Below are positions 24,760 through 32,970 of a stretch of DNA of 64,000 bases, piece after piece; position 1 is the stretch's first letter; each line of letters opens with the position of its first letter. The stretch is taken from contig CAVRHY010000018.1 of the NCBI GenBank assembly GCA_963721105.1, forward strand, positions 62,001 to 126,000, read 5' to 3'. The notes below the pieces were generated by a model. That model saw only the letters and a program-made list of their open reading frames with translations, was not told the origin of the DNA and ran no database searches. The stretch is from Thermohalobaculum sp963721105 (lineage in GTDB: Bacteria > Pseudomonadota > Alphaproteobacteria > Rhodobacterales > Rhodobacteraceae). The position numbers and the translations under genes were made by a program.

Positions 24760-25698
24760 TCAGCGCCCGCTGCTCGGGGCGGTCGGGGTGCCGGGACCTG
24801 CCATGCCCGGCCCCACGGCCGCGGCCGCGACCCACCAGCCGGGTCGGGCGCGGCGCAGCCGGGCGGCCAACGCATCGGCACTCGCCTCGGTAGCGCAAAG
24901 CGCGAAACAGGTCGCCCCCGAGCCGGACATGCGGGCAAGCGGCGCACCGGCGAGCGCATCCAGCACCTCGCCGACCTGCGGGCAGATCGCCACCGCCGGC
25001 GCCTGCAGATCGTTGCGCTGCGTCGCCAGCCAGCCGGCGAACTCGTCGAACCCGGCGAAGCCCGCCTCGGGCAGTGGCGGCGGCGCCGGCGGGTTGCGGT
25101 CGCTCACGCCGGCGAAGACGGCGCCGGTCGGCACCGCGACGCCCGGGTTGACCAGCACCAACCAGCAGGCCGGCAGCGGCGGCGCCGGGGTCAGGCGCTC
25201 GCCGATGCCCTGCATCCGCATGGGCCGGGGCGCGGCGCGGCAGACCGGCACGTCGGCACCCAGCGACAACGCCAGGTCGTCCGGCACCGGCACGTCCCAG
25301 AGCCGCGACAGCAGCGCCAGCGCCGCCGCGGCGTCGCTCGACCCGCCACCGATGCCCGAGGCGACGGGCAGCGCCTTCACCAGGTGCAGCGCCGCGCCGT
25401 CGCGCACGCCCTGACGCCCGGCCAGCGCGCGCGCGGCGCGCAGAACCAGGTTGTTGTCGGGAGCCGGCGTCAACGCGCCGGCGAACGGCCCGGAGACCTC
25501 CAGCGACAGTCCGGGCGCCGGCCGGACCTCCAGCCGGTCGCCGAGCACCGGAAACACGACCAGCGAGTCAAGCAGGTGATAGCCGTCCGACCGACGCCCG
25601 CAGAGATGCAGCGTCAGGTTGACCTTCGCCGGGGCGAGGCGGGAGAGAACGGCAGGCCGGACGATCGGGGCGGGCGCAGCAGCGGCCTCAGCCGCCAC
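24760..25698 (-). CDS. ispE: 4-diphosphocytidyl-2-C-methyl-D-erythritol kinase
   Basis: A 312-residue GHMP kinase of the MEP isoprenoid pathway that phosphorylates CDP-ME. The N-terminal APAKVNLTLHLCGRRSDGYH block and the ATP-binding motif LPVASGIGGGSSDAAAALAL are diagnostic, as is the C-terminal ARMSGSGATCFALC. The start is GTG 25698, which overlaps the end of the TPR gene by 11 bases. No later ATG precedes the conserved N-terminal Lys/Asn. The overlap implies coupling to the TPR protein gene, a common alphaproteobacterial pairing. Confidence 0.94.
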   Translation of the reverse strand: MAAEAAAAPAPIVRPAVLSRLAPAKVNLTLHLCGRRSDGYHLLDSLVVFPVLGDRLEVRPAPGLSLEVSGPFAGALTPAPDNNLVLRAARALAGRQGVRDGAALHLVKALPVASGIGGGSSDAAAALALLSRLWDVPVPDDLALSLGADVPVCRAAPRPMRMQGIGERLTPAPPLPACWLVLVNPGVAVPTGAVFAGVSDRNPPAPPPLPEAGFAGFDEFAGWLATQRNDLQAPAVAICPQVGEVLDALAGAPLARMSGSGATCFALCATEASADALAARLRRARPGWWVAAAAVGPGMAGPGTPTAPSSGR

Positions 25699-27460
25699 TC
25701 TGCGCCTTCTTGTCCGCGGCCGTGTCCTTGACGACCTTGCGGCCGATGACGCCGGGCTGGCCGTCGGCCTCCTCGGCCGCCAGCACGGCATCCAGACCCT
25801 TGTCCAGCTTCTTGCGGATGCGCTCGGCCTCGTCCTCGTCGGGCTTGAACGACAGCGCGCGCTTCCACTGGAAGCGGGCCTCGGTCTTGCGGCCGACCAT
25901 CCACAGCGCGTCGCCGTAGTGGTCGTTGATGACCGGGTCGACCGGGCGCAGCTCGACGGCGCGCTCGAGCTGTTCCTTGGCCTTTGGAAACTCGCCGAAG
26001 CGGAACAGCACCCAGCCAAGCGAATCGACGATGTAGCCGTCGTCCGGCCGCTGGTCGACGGCCTGGCGGATCATCTTCTCGGCCTCGCCCAGGTTCTCGC
26101 CGCGCTCGACCCAGCTGTAGCCCAGGTAGTTCAGCACGTCCGGCTGGTCAGGCTCGAGCTCCAGCGCCTTGCGGAAATCGGCCTCGGCGCGGTTCCACTG
26201 CTTCGAGCGCTCGAGCGTGATGCCGCGCTGGTAGAACAGCGGCCAGTACTGCGGCTGGGCCGCGTCGCCGAGCAGCGCGATGGCGCGGTCATAGGCGGCG
26301 GCGGCCTCCTCGAAGCGGCTCTCGCGGCGCAGCATGTCGCCCAGCGCCGTGTGCGCCTCCAGCGCGTCGGGAAAGCGCTCGACCGCCGCGCGCATCGCCG
26401 CCAGCGCGTCGTCGGTGCGGCCTTCCTCCTGCAGCGCCTGGGCCTTGCCGATCTGCGCGCTCAGCGCCTCCGGCGAGCCGCTCGGGATGGCCTCGTAGGC
26501 GGCGATCGCCTGGTCGTACTGGCCGTCGCCGTGCAGGATCTGCGCGATCAGCAGTTGCGCCTCGGTCAGGCCGGGGGCGAGCCAGGTCGCCAGCCGCGAA
26601 TAGGCGAGCGCCACGAGCCGGTTCTGCCCGCGCGCCAGCAGGCCCGAGACGCCGTACAGCACCTCGGCCGCGCCCTGCTCGGCGGTCGTCACCAGCGGCT
26701 TCGGCACGTTGCCCTCGGAAAGGCGGTCCGAGACCTGCGCCAGCGTGCGGCTGCCATAAGTGCCCTGCAGGCGGTCCTTGATGACCGCCATGGCTTCGTC
26801 CTTGCGGCCGAGCCGCGCCAGCGCGCCGGCCTGCAGGCGTGCGAGGCGCAGCGTGCCGCCCTCGGTCATCTCGGCGGCGCGGGCGAACGAGGCGGCCGCG
26901 GCCTCGTCATCGCCGGTCGCTGCCTGCATCAGCCCCAGGTGATAGGCAGCGACGACCTGTCCCGGCCGGCCGTTCGCCTCGGACTTCTCCAGCGCCGTCA
27001 GCGTCTCGATGGCCTTGTCGTTCTTGCCCTGGGCATAGTCCGCCCAGGCCGCCATGATCTGGCCGACGAAGGGCGCGTTGTCGCCCAGCAGCTTGGAGGC
27101 CGCCTGCGGGTCGCCCTTCTTCAGGTCGCCCGCGGCCAGCGCCAGCACGCCCAGGTGATGGCCGGGCTGCACCTTCTCGAGTTTCTTCGCCAGCTCGATG
27201 CCCTGCGCCACGTTGCCGGCGGCGATCTCGTGCGTCATCGCGCGTTCGAGCAGGCTGGTGTTCTCGGCGTCCCGGCTCAGCGCCTCGGAATAGAGCCGCG
27301 CCGCCGCGGCGACGTCGCCCTCGGCCTCGGCCTGCCTGGCCGCCAGGTAGGGCCCGGCAACGCCCGTCTCCGTCGCGCCGACCGGTGCAACCCCGGCCAC
27401 CATGGCCGCGATCACGGCCGGAATCACTGCGCGCGAAATCGTTCTGGAAAGCCCTGCCAT
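25688..27460 (-). CDS. Periplasmic TPR-repeat protein
   Basis: A 590-residue exported solenoid. The N terminus (SRTISRAVIPAVIAAMVAGV, then APVGATETG) is a signal peptide from ATG 27460. Tandem 34-residue TPR units follow, for example AEGDVAAAARLYSEALSRDA, RAEADFRKALELEPDQPDVL and AKEQLERAVELRPVDPVIND. The nearly full-length repeat array with YIVDSLGWVLFRFGEFPKAK is a conserved alphaproteobacterial protein encoded next to ispE. The partner is unknown; the repeats suggest protein-protein scaffolding in the periplasm or at the outer membrane. Confidence 0.88.
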   Translation of the reverse strand: MAGLSRTISRAVIPAVIAAMVAGVAPVGATETGVAGPYLAARQAEAEGDVAAAARLYSEALSRDAENTSLLERAMTHEIAAGNVAQGIELAKKLEKVQPGHHLGVLALAAGDLKKGDPQAASKLLGDNAPFVGQIMAAWADYAQGKNDKAIETLTALEKSEANGRPGQVVAAYHLGLMQAATGDDEAAAASFARAAEMTEGGTLRLARLQAGALARLGRKDEAMAVIKDRLQGTYGSRTLAQVSDRLSEGNVPKPLVTTAEQGAAEVLYGVSGLLARGQNRLVALAYSRLATWLAPGLTEAQLLIAQILHGDGQYDQAIAAYEAIPSGSPEALSAQIGKAQALQEEGRTDDALAAMRAAVERFPDALEAHTALGDMLRRESRFEEAAAAYDRAIALLGDAAQPQYWPLFYQRGITLERSKQWNRAEADFRKALELEPDQPDVLNYLGYSWVERGENLGEAEKMIRQAVDQRPDDGYIVDSLGWVLFRFGEFPKAKEQLERAVELRPVDPVINDHYGDALWMVGRKTEARFQWKRALSFKPDEDEAERIRKKLDKGLDAVLAAEEADGQPGVIGRKVVKDTAADKKAQSGG

Positions 27461-27539
27461 CGTGCCCGCCTGAAAAACCCCTGGGCCCGGCCACGCCGGC
27501 CGGCCTTCCCAACTCAAGATAAACCCCGTGGCCGCTAAT

Positions 27540-27553
27540 GCAATTCGAATTGC
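27540..27553. promoter_or_regulatory. Perfect 14-bp palindrome, possible operator
   Basis: GCAATTCGAATTGC is a perfect palindrome about 80 bases upstream of the TPR-gene start, in a short A+T-richer patch. It is centred between that gene and the end of phaC and could be a regulator site for the TPR-ispE operon. Confidence 0.35.
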
Positions 27554-27610
27554 GGGAACGTGACCTCACGGCACCACAAGTGGCCGAATTGCCGGGGACG
27601 CAAGTGCCGG

Positions 27611-28696
27611 TCAGCCGGGCAGCCCGCGCATCCAGGCGACGAGCGCCGGCGCCAGCAGCGCCTGCGCCCGGGCGCTGACGAAGACGCCGACATGGCCGGT
27701 CGGCAGCGACAGTTCGCTGTAGAGGCAGGGCGCGACATGACGGCCCAGCGCGCGCGAGCAGGGCGGCGGGATGATGTGGTCGGCGGCGGCATAGACGTTC
27801 AGCACCGGCACGCCGATGCGCGCCAGCTCGACCGGCGCCCCGCCGCGGGGCGCGAACCGCCCCTCGGCCAGCGCGTTCCGGCGGTAGAGCCCGACCAGCC
27901 AGTCGCGCGCCAGCGCGCCGGGCAGGTCCGGCCGGTCCGCCAGCCACCTCTCCATCGCCAGGAATGTCGCGAGCCGCCCCGGCTCGCGCGCCGCGTCGGG
28001 CAGCTCGACCGCGTATTTGGCGAGCGTCCTGACCGGGTTGAGCTGGTTGAACACCAGCCCCATCAGCTCGCCCGAGAGCGTGCCGTCCGGCCCGACGAGC
28101 GACTCGAGATCGGCCTCCTCCAGCGAGCGCACCCAGAGGTTCAGAAGCCCGTGCGCCGGGTCGGCATCAGCGGTATCTGCATGGAAATCGACAGGCGTCA
28201 CGGCCAGGATCAGGCCGGCCAGCGCGTCCCCGCCCCGCTGGGCGTGCCGCGCCGCGTGGCAGGCGGCGAAGGTGCCTCCCTGGCAGATGCCGAAGGGCAC
28301 GACGCGGCGCGCGCCGCTGGCCGCGCGCACCGCCTCGATCGCCTGCCCCAGAAGCGTGTCCGAATAGTGGTCGAAGCCGTTGCCGGACTCCTCGGGCCCC
28401 GCATGGCCCCAGTCGAGGACGAAGACGTCGACGCCGGCCGCCAGCAGGTTGCGTACCAGCGAGCGCTCGGGCGTCAGGTCGGTCATCGTCTGCCGCCCGA
28501 TCAGCCCGTAGCAGATCAGCAGCGGGCCGAGCACCGGCCGCCGGCCGAGCGGCCGGTAGCGCGACAGGACCGCCCGGCCCGAGCGCCAGACCACGTCCTT
28601 CGGCGTCTGCGCGATCCGGACCTGGTCCAGCCCGAGCTGCTGCGCCAGCCGGGAACCGGCGCGCACGGCGCCGATCTGCGCCTCGCTCCAGCTCAC
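27611..28696 (-). CDS. phaC: Class III poly(3-hydroxyalkanoate) synthase subunit PhaC
   Basis: A 361-residue PHA synthase catalytic subunit of the alpha/beta-hydrolase fold. The lipase-like box is PFGICQGGTFAACH, with the nucleophilic Cys. The catalytic Asp lies in NVYAAADHIIPP and the His in LPTGHVGVFVS. QTPKDVVWRSGRAVLSRYRP and LLICYGLIGRQTMTDL match the N-terminal region of the short class III/IV synthases (about 360 residues, against 560 or more in class I). The start is GTG 28696, directly after a TGA in the same frame that probably ends phaE. PHA granule synthesis uses (R)-3-hydroxyacyl-CoA. Confidence 0.9.
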   Translation of the reverse strand: MSWSEAQIGAVRAGSRLAQQLGLDQVRIAQTPKDVVWRSGRAVLSRYRPLGRRPVLGPLLICYGLIGRQTMTDLTPERSLVRNLLAAGVDVFVLDWGHAGPEESGNGFDHYSDTLLGQAIEAVRAASGARRVVPFGICQGGTFAACHAARHAQRGGDALAGLILAVTPVDFHADTADADPAHGLLNLWVRSLEEADLESLVGPDGTLSGELMGLVFNQLNPVRTLAKYAVELPDAAREPGRLATFLAMERWLADRPDLPGALARDWLVGLYRRNALAEGRFAPRGGAPVELARIGVPVLNVYAAADHIIPPPCSRALGRHVAPCLYSELSLPTGHVGVFVSARAQALLAPALVAWMRGLPG

Positions 28697-29171
28697 TCAG
28701 CCCGGCGCGCCAGCGCGCGACGGCGCGCAGCACGGCGCGCTGGGCATCGAGGAAGGCCTCGCCCCGCTGCGTCGCGATGAACTCGGCCTCGGCGATGGCG
28801 AACCAGCGGTCCCGCACGAGGCGCCAGTCGGGCGGCGGCCCGGCCGGGTCGACCATCGCCCGGCGCTGGATGTCGAAGCCCTCGCGCACGCGGCCCCAGG
28901 CGCCCAGCACGACGCTGCGGTAACGCGCCGCCGCCTCGGCCAGCGCCGCCCAGCTCTCGCCGCGACCCGGCGGCGCGACGCTGCCGGCCAGCGCCGACCA
29001 GAACCCGTCAAAGGCGTCCGGCTCGGGCGCGACCGTCGACGAGGGCGGCGCGTCCGACGGCGCATCATCCGGCGCATCATCCGGCGCCGGAGCACCGCAC
29101 GCGGCCGACCAGAAGGCGCGCTGCCCATCCTCCCACAGCCTCGCCAGCGCCTCGATGCCGAGTGCATTCAT
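28697..29171 (-). CDS. phaE: Class III PHA synthase subunit PhaE-like (probable frameshift at 3' end)
   Basis: From ATG 29171 the frame reads MNALGIEALARLWEDGQRAF, then DGFWSALAGSVAP and RDRWFAIAEAEFIATQRGEA with LDAQRAVLRAVARWRAG. That is the AEAEF/TQRGE pattern of PhaE-type partners. It then has no stop for another 500 bases through phaC. One extra base near the end would instead give a TGA at 28697, immediately before the phaC GTG; this matches the +1 pattern of other genes here. At about 158 residues it is short for PhaE and lacks the usual C-terminal coiled coil. The gap between a possible error and real truncation cannot be closed by eye. Confidence 0.6.
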
Positions 29172-29298
29172 GCCGTCTCCGACCCACCGTCGCTGGCAGG
29201 CTATGGCGTGCAACCATGAACGGCAACGCGGCGTTGCGCGACGTCCGCGCCATCGCCCCTTCCCATCGTCGCGGCCCGCCAGGCGGCGCCGCCCGCGA

Positions 29299-29598
29299 TC
29301 ACGCAGGCGCGCTCCGGAGCACCATGACAGTCAGCAGGGCAAGCGCCCCCGCCTGCCCCAGGACGATGCGCCGGAGCCGGCTCCGGAACGGCTCCTTCCA
29401 CGTCTTGTGGCGCAAGAGCCGCTGGCCGAGCATCGCGCCCAGACTGCCGCCGATCAGGGCGACCTTGAGCAGCCTCCGCTCCGGGATGCGCCATCCCCCC
29501 TCGCGGGCGCGCTTCTTGTCCCAGGCGAACAGCAGGAACGCATAGGCATTCACCAGCAGCACATAGGCCGCCATCACCCCCAGCACCTGCATCTGCAT
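29299..29598 (-). CDS. DUF1294 small membrane protein
   Basis: A 99-residue protein with two hydrophobic helices, LGVMAAYVLLVNAYAFLLFA and GQAGALALLTVMVL. They flank the family signature AWDKKRAREGGWRIPERRLL and LIGGSLGAMLGQRLLRHKT. DUF1294 proteins are small inner-membrane proteins of unknown role, sometimes fused to cold-shock domains; no such domain is present here. The start is ATG 29598. It stands alone on the reverse strand upstream of phaE. Confidence 0.88.
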   Translation of the reverse strand: MQMQVLGVMAAYVLLVNAYAFLLFAWDKKRAREGGWRIPERRLLKVALIGGSLGAMLGQRLLRHKTWKEPFRSRLRRIVLGQAGALALLTVMVLRSAPA

Positions 29599-29727
29599 CC
29601 GCCCCCGCGACCATGCCGAGCCCGAGCAAAGGCCGGAATTCGGGCGGAACCGTGACTCGCTCCCCCGCCGGCCGTCCCCCGCCCAGTCGGGCTGGTATCG
29701 CCTGGCCCGCGCGCCCGCCGCGCCGCC

Positions 29728-30714
29728 CTACAGCATCGAGGGCAGCACCTGGTCGGGCGGGCGGTGACCGTCGGCGAAGGTCTTGATGTTGATGATGACC
29801 TTCTCGCCCATCTCGATGCGCCCCTCCTCGGTCGCCGAGGCCATGTGCGGCAGCAGCAGGACGTTCGGCAGCCCCTTCAGCCGCGGGTTCACCCCCGGCG
29901 CGTGCTCGAACACGTCCAGCCCGGCGCCCGCCAGCTCGCCCTTGGCCAGCATCCGCGTCAGCGCGTTCTCGTCGATCACCTCGCCGCGCGCCGTGTTGAC
30001 GACATAGGCCGTCGGCTTCATCAGCTTCAGCCGCCGGCTGGACAGCAGGTGGTAGGTGCCGGGCGTGTGCGGGCAGTTGACGCTGACGATGTCCATGCGC
30101 GCCAGCATCTGGTCGAGCGACTCCCAGTAGGTCGCCTCCAGCTCGGCCTCCAGCGCCTCGTGGACGCGGCGGCGGTTGTGGTAGTGGACCTGGATGCCGA
30201 AGGCGCGCGCGCGGCGCGCCACCGCCGTGCCGATCCGCCCCATGCCGACGATGCCCAGCCGCTTGCCGCGGATGCGGTGGCCCATGATCGCGGTCGGGCT
30301 CCAGCCCTGCCAGCTGTCCGAGGCCATCAGCTCGATGCCCTCCTTCAGCCGGCGCGGCACCGCCAGGATCAGCGCCATCGTCATGTCGGCGGTGTCCTCG
30401 GCCAGCACGCCGGGCGTGTTCGACACCAGGATCCCGCGCGAGCGCGCCGTCTCGACGTCGATATGGTCGACGCCGGCGCCATAGTTGGCGATCAGCTTCA
30501 GGTCCGGCCCGGCCTGCGCCAGCAGCGCCTGGTCGATCTCGTCGGTCAGCGTCGGCACCAGCACGTCGGCGCTGGCCACCGCCTCGCGCAGCGCGGCCGG
30601 CGACAGCGGCTGGTCGGTCTCGTTCAGCCGGACGTCGAAAAGCTCGCGCATCCGGGTCTCGACCGGCTCGGGCAGGCGACGGGTAACGACGACCTTCGGA
30701 CGCGCGCGGCTCAT
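29728..30714 (-). CDS. D-2-hydroxyacid dehydrogenase (glyoxylate/hydroxypyruvate reductase type)
   Basis: A 328-residue NAD(P)-dependent dehydrogenase. The Rossmann motif is KRLGIVGMGRIGTAVARRAR. The catalytic Arg lies in VVNTARGEVIDENAL, the Glu in GLDVFEHAPGVNP and the His in VLLLPHMASATEEGR. The N-terminal block LKLIANYGAGVDHIDVETAR is typical of the glyoxylate reductase group. The start is ATG 30714 behind GGGGGAAG. The substrate is probably glyoxylate or hydroxypyruvate, by family only. It is divergent from the SH3-domain gene. Confidence 0.92.
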   Translation of the reverse strand: MSRARPKVVVTRRLPEPVETRMRELFDVRLNETDQPLSPAALREAVASADVLVPTLTDEIDQALLAQAGPDLKLIANYGAGVDHIDVETARSRGILVSNTPGVLAEDTADMTMALILAVPRRLKEGIELMASDSWQGWSPTAIMGHRIRGKRLGIVGMGRIGTAVARRARAFGIQVHYHNRRRVHEALEAELEATYWESLDQMLARMDIVSVNCPHTPGTYHLLSSRRLKLMKPTAYVVNTARGEVIDENALTRMLAKGELAGAGLDVFEHAPGVNPRLKGLPNVLLLPHMASATEEGRIEMGEKVIINIKTFADGHRPPDQVLPSML

Positions 30715-30844
30715 ACTCTTCCCCCAGGTGACGGCCTCGTGATAGAATCACCCCCGTCGCGGGTGAAGGAAAATCTTCCCGCCCGGCGACACGGCCGCCC
30801 CGGCGACGATCGGGGCTGTCCGGCGAGGCAGGGCAGAGGCAGGC

Positions 30845-31382
30845 ATGCAGCAGCGGCGCGCGCGCCCGGGCGCGACCTTCCGGCGGATACTGGGGGCGGC
30901 GGCGCTGGGCGCCATGATCGGCGTGACCACCTCGGGTCACGCGCAGGACGGCGGTCGGCTCGGTCACCAACCTGCCGCTGCCGCGCTACGTGTCGCTGCG
31001 CTCCTCCGACATCAACGTGCGCCGCGGCCCCGGCCTCGACTACCGCAAGGACTGGGTCTTCCATCGCGCCGGGCTGCCGGTGAAGATCGTCGACGAATAC
31101 GGCGACTGGCGGCGCATCGTCGACAAGGACGACGCCGGCGGCTGGGTCTACCACGCCATGCTGACCGGCCGGCGCACCGTGCTGGTCGTCGAGAACAGCG
31201 TCACGCTGCGCGACGACCCCAGCGACGCCGCCGCCGCCGCCGCCGTGGCCGAGCAGGGCGTCGTCGCCCGGCTGGACCAGTGCAATCCCGGCTGGTGCGA
31301 GATCGAGGCCGACGGCTACAGCGGCTGGGTGCGCAAGGCGTCGCTCTGGGGCGTCGACCCGGGCGAGGTCGTGGATCCCTGA
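30845..31382 (+). CDS. Secreted SH3-domain protein (frameshifted)
   Basis: An exported protein of about 178 residues with bacterial SH3 domains. The first frame from ATG 30845 gives a signal peptide (RRILGAAALGAMIGVTTSGH AQ). One extra base near 30953 shifts the frame. It then reads LRSSDINVRRGPGLDYRKDW, VFHRAGLPVKIVDEYGDWRR and, as a second SH3 repeat, VTLRDDPSDAAAAAAVAEQG with GYSGWVRKASLWGVDPGE. This DUF1058-like SH3 pair is widespread in alphaproteobacteria and may bind the cell wall. The stop at 31380-31382 overlaps the convergent dehydrogenase gene. Confidence 0.75.
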
Positions 31383-32276
31383 TCCGGGCCGCCCTCCGGC
31401 CCCCCGTCCAGCACGGCCGAGAACGCCGCCAGCGCCTGCTCCAGCGTCCGGCTCCGGTCCAGCGTCTCGCGCGTCTCGGCGGCGAAGGGCGTGCTGCGCC
31501 ATGATCCGGTAGATCTCGGCCGCCGCGCGGTGGAACCCGTCCGGCACGCCGACCGCCCCCAGCGTGTCGGCGATCTCCTCCATCTCGGGCGCCCAGCGCT
31601 CCGAATCCGCCGGCACGAAGGGGATGCGCCCGCGCATCGAGGCCAGCGGCCCGGCCTGGCTGCCCTCGAACTCGGCCACCAGCGCGTCATAGACGTCCAG
31701 CCGCACCGCCGCCAGCAGCAGCGCCGTCTGCAACGCGGTCGTCCCCTTGGTCAGCGCCGCGTAGACCATCTTCAGCGCCGAGGCGCGGCCGATCTCGGCG
31801 CCGATCGCCTGCACGCGCATCGCCTCGTGATCCAGCGCCAGCATCGGCCCGCAATCCGGCCCCGAAACGTAGAAGCGCGTGCCGGGCGACTTGATCGGGT
31901 TCAGCCCGATGATGCCGGCGTCGATCACCGGCGCCCCGGCCTCGGCGATGATCCCGGCCACCCGCCGCATCGTCATCGGCGAGACGGCGTTGCAGTCGAC
32001 ATAGACCGGCCGGTTGCCGGTGCGCTCCATCGCACCCGCCACCGCCACGGCCTGCGCCTCGGCCCGGTCGGGCGGCAGGATCGACAGCACCATGCCCGCC
32101 GCGCCGACCGCGGCGTCGACGCCGCCCGCGTCGCGCAGCCCGGCCCGGCCCGCCAGCCGGTGCGTGTGCTCGCTCCGCCCGTCCAGCGCCGTGACGACCT
32201 CGTGCCCGGCGGCAATGAGAGCCTGCCCGACGCCATGCCCCATGTCGCCCGGCATCAGGATCGCAATCGTCGCCAT
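31316..32276 (-). CDS. NAD(P)-dependent oxidoreductase, DUF1932/6-phosphogluconate dehydrogenase-like (frameshifted)
   Basis: From ATG 32276, MATIAILMPGDMGHGVGQAL gives a Rossmann site of the beta-hydroxyacid dehydrogenase family. SPGTRFYVSGPDCGPM and the helical DUF1932 domain (SALKMVYAALTKGTTALQTA) follow. Near 31495 an extra base moves the frame, after IYRIMAQ, to one reading TPFAAETRETLDRSRTLEQA. That frame runs to a stop at 31316. The product is about 319 residues, as expected. The 3' end overlaps the convergent SH3 gene by 67 bases. The substrate is unknown; the catalytic Lys of the superfamily lies in the ALKMVY segment. Confidence 0.75.
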
Positions 32277-32443
32277 GCTCTCGCCTCCGTTGGTTCCGCG
32301 GCGACGATCATCGGCCGGCGCGCCTGCCGCCGCAAGGCCGCCCGGCCCCACCGGCGTGATGCGTCCGCCCCCGGCGCCGGCTCCGCCCGACCAGACCCCA
32401 CAGTCGCCTCGACAGTGCGTGTCGCCGGCTATAGGTGCCAAAG

Positions 32444-32869
32444 ATGCGCACCTTCCTTGTCGACACGCTGGCGACGATCGTCTTCTTCACGACCGTCGCC
32501 GCGTTCAGCGAACTCGTCGTGGCGGGGATGGAGCCGCGTCAGGTCCTGATCGCCCGGGCCATCATGGTCCCGGTGATGGTCGCGACCGGCCGGCCTTACG
32601 GTCTCTGGCGCGACTGGCTCTTCGCCCGCCTCCGGCCGCGGTCGCGACTGGCCGCTCTGGCGACGGACACCGCGGCGTTTCTCGGCTTTCAGGTGCCGGT
32701 CTACGCCGCGACGCTGGCCGCCGCCGGCGCGGACGGCGCCGAGATCGCCAGGGCGGTCGGCGCGGCGATCGTCTTCATGATCGCCGTCGGCCGGCCCTTC
32801 GGCGTGTTCCTGGAAGCTGTGCGCAGGGCCACCGGCACCGCCGCCGGCCGACCGACGCCTCCCGCCTGA
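32444..32869 (+). CDS. alaE: L-alanine exporter AlaE
   Basis: A 141-residue inner-membrane protein, MRTFLVDTLATIVFFTTVAA, then FSELVVAGMEPRQVLIARAI and VMVATGRPYGLWRDWLFARL. The TGRPYGxWRDWLF signature and four hydrophobic helices identify AlaE, which exports L-alanine by proton antiport. The C-terminal GRPFGVFLEAVRR mirrors the first signature, suggesting an internal repeat of two helical hairpins. ATG 32444 is chosen; a GTG nine bases upstream is also in frame. It stands alone. Confidence 0.9.
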   Translation: MRTFLVDTLATIVFFTTVAAFSELVVAGMEPRQVLIARAIMVPVMVATGRPYGLWRDWLFARLRPRSRLAALATDTAAFLGFQVPVYAATLAAAGADGAEIARAVGAAIVFMIAVGRPFGVFLEAVRRATGTAAGRPTPPA

Positions 32870-32970
32870 ACGACCCCAACCTGCCCCCGCCCTGAACCCG
32901 CGCGGCGTCTCGCCGGCCGTTCGGCGCCGCCCGAGCCCGGCAGGCGGCGCGCCCCAGCGCGCCCGGCGCC

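Noticed and set aside
28167..28696. Extension of PhaE for another 170 codons through phaC
   Set aside because: The extra sequence is the alternate-frame shadow of phaC (Arg/Ala/Gly/Pro-rich); a +1 error before the phaC start is far more likely.
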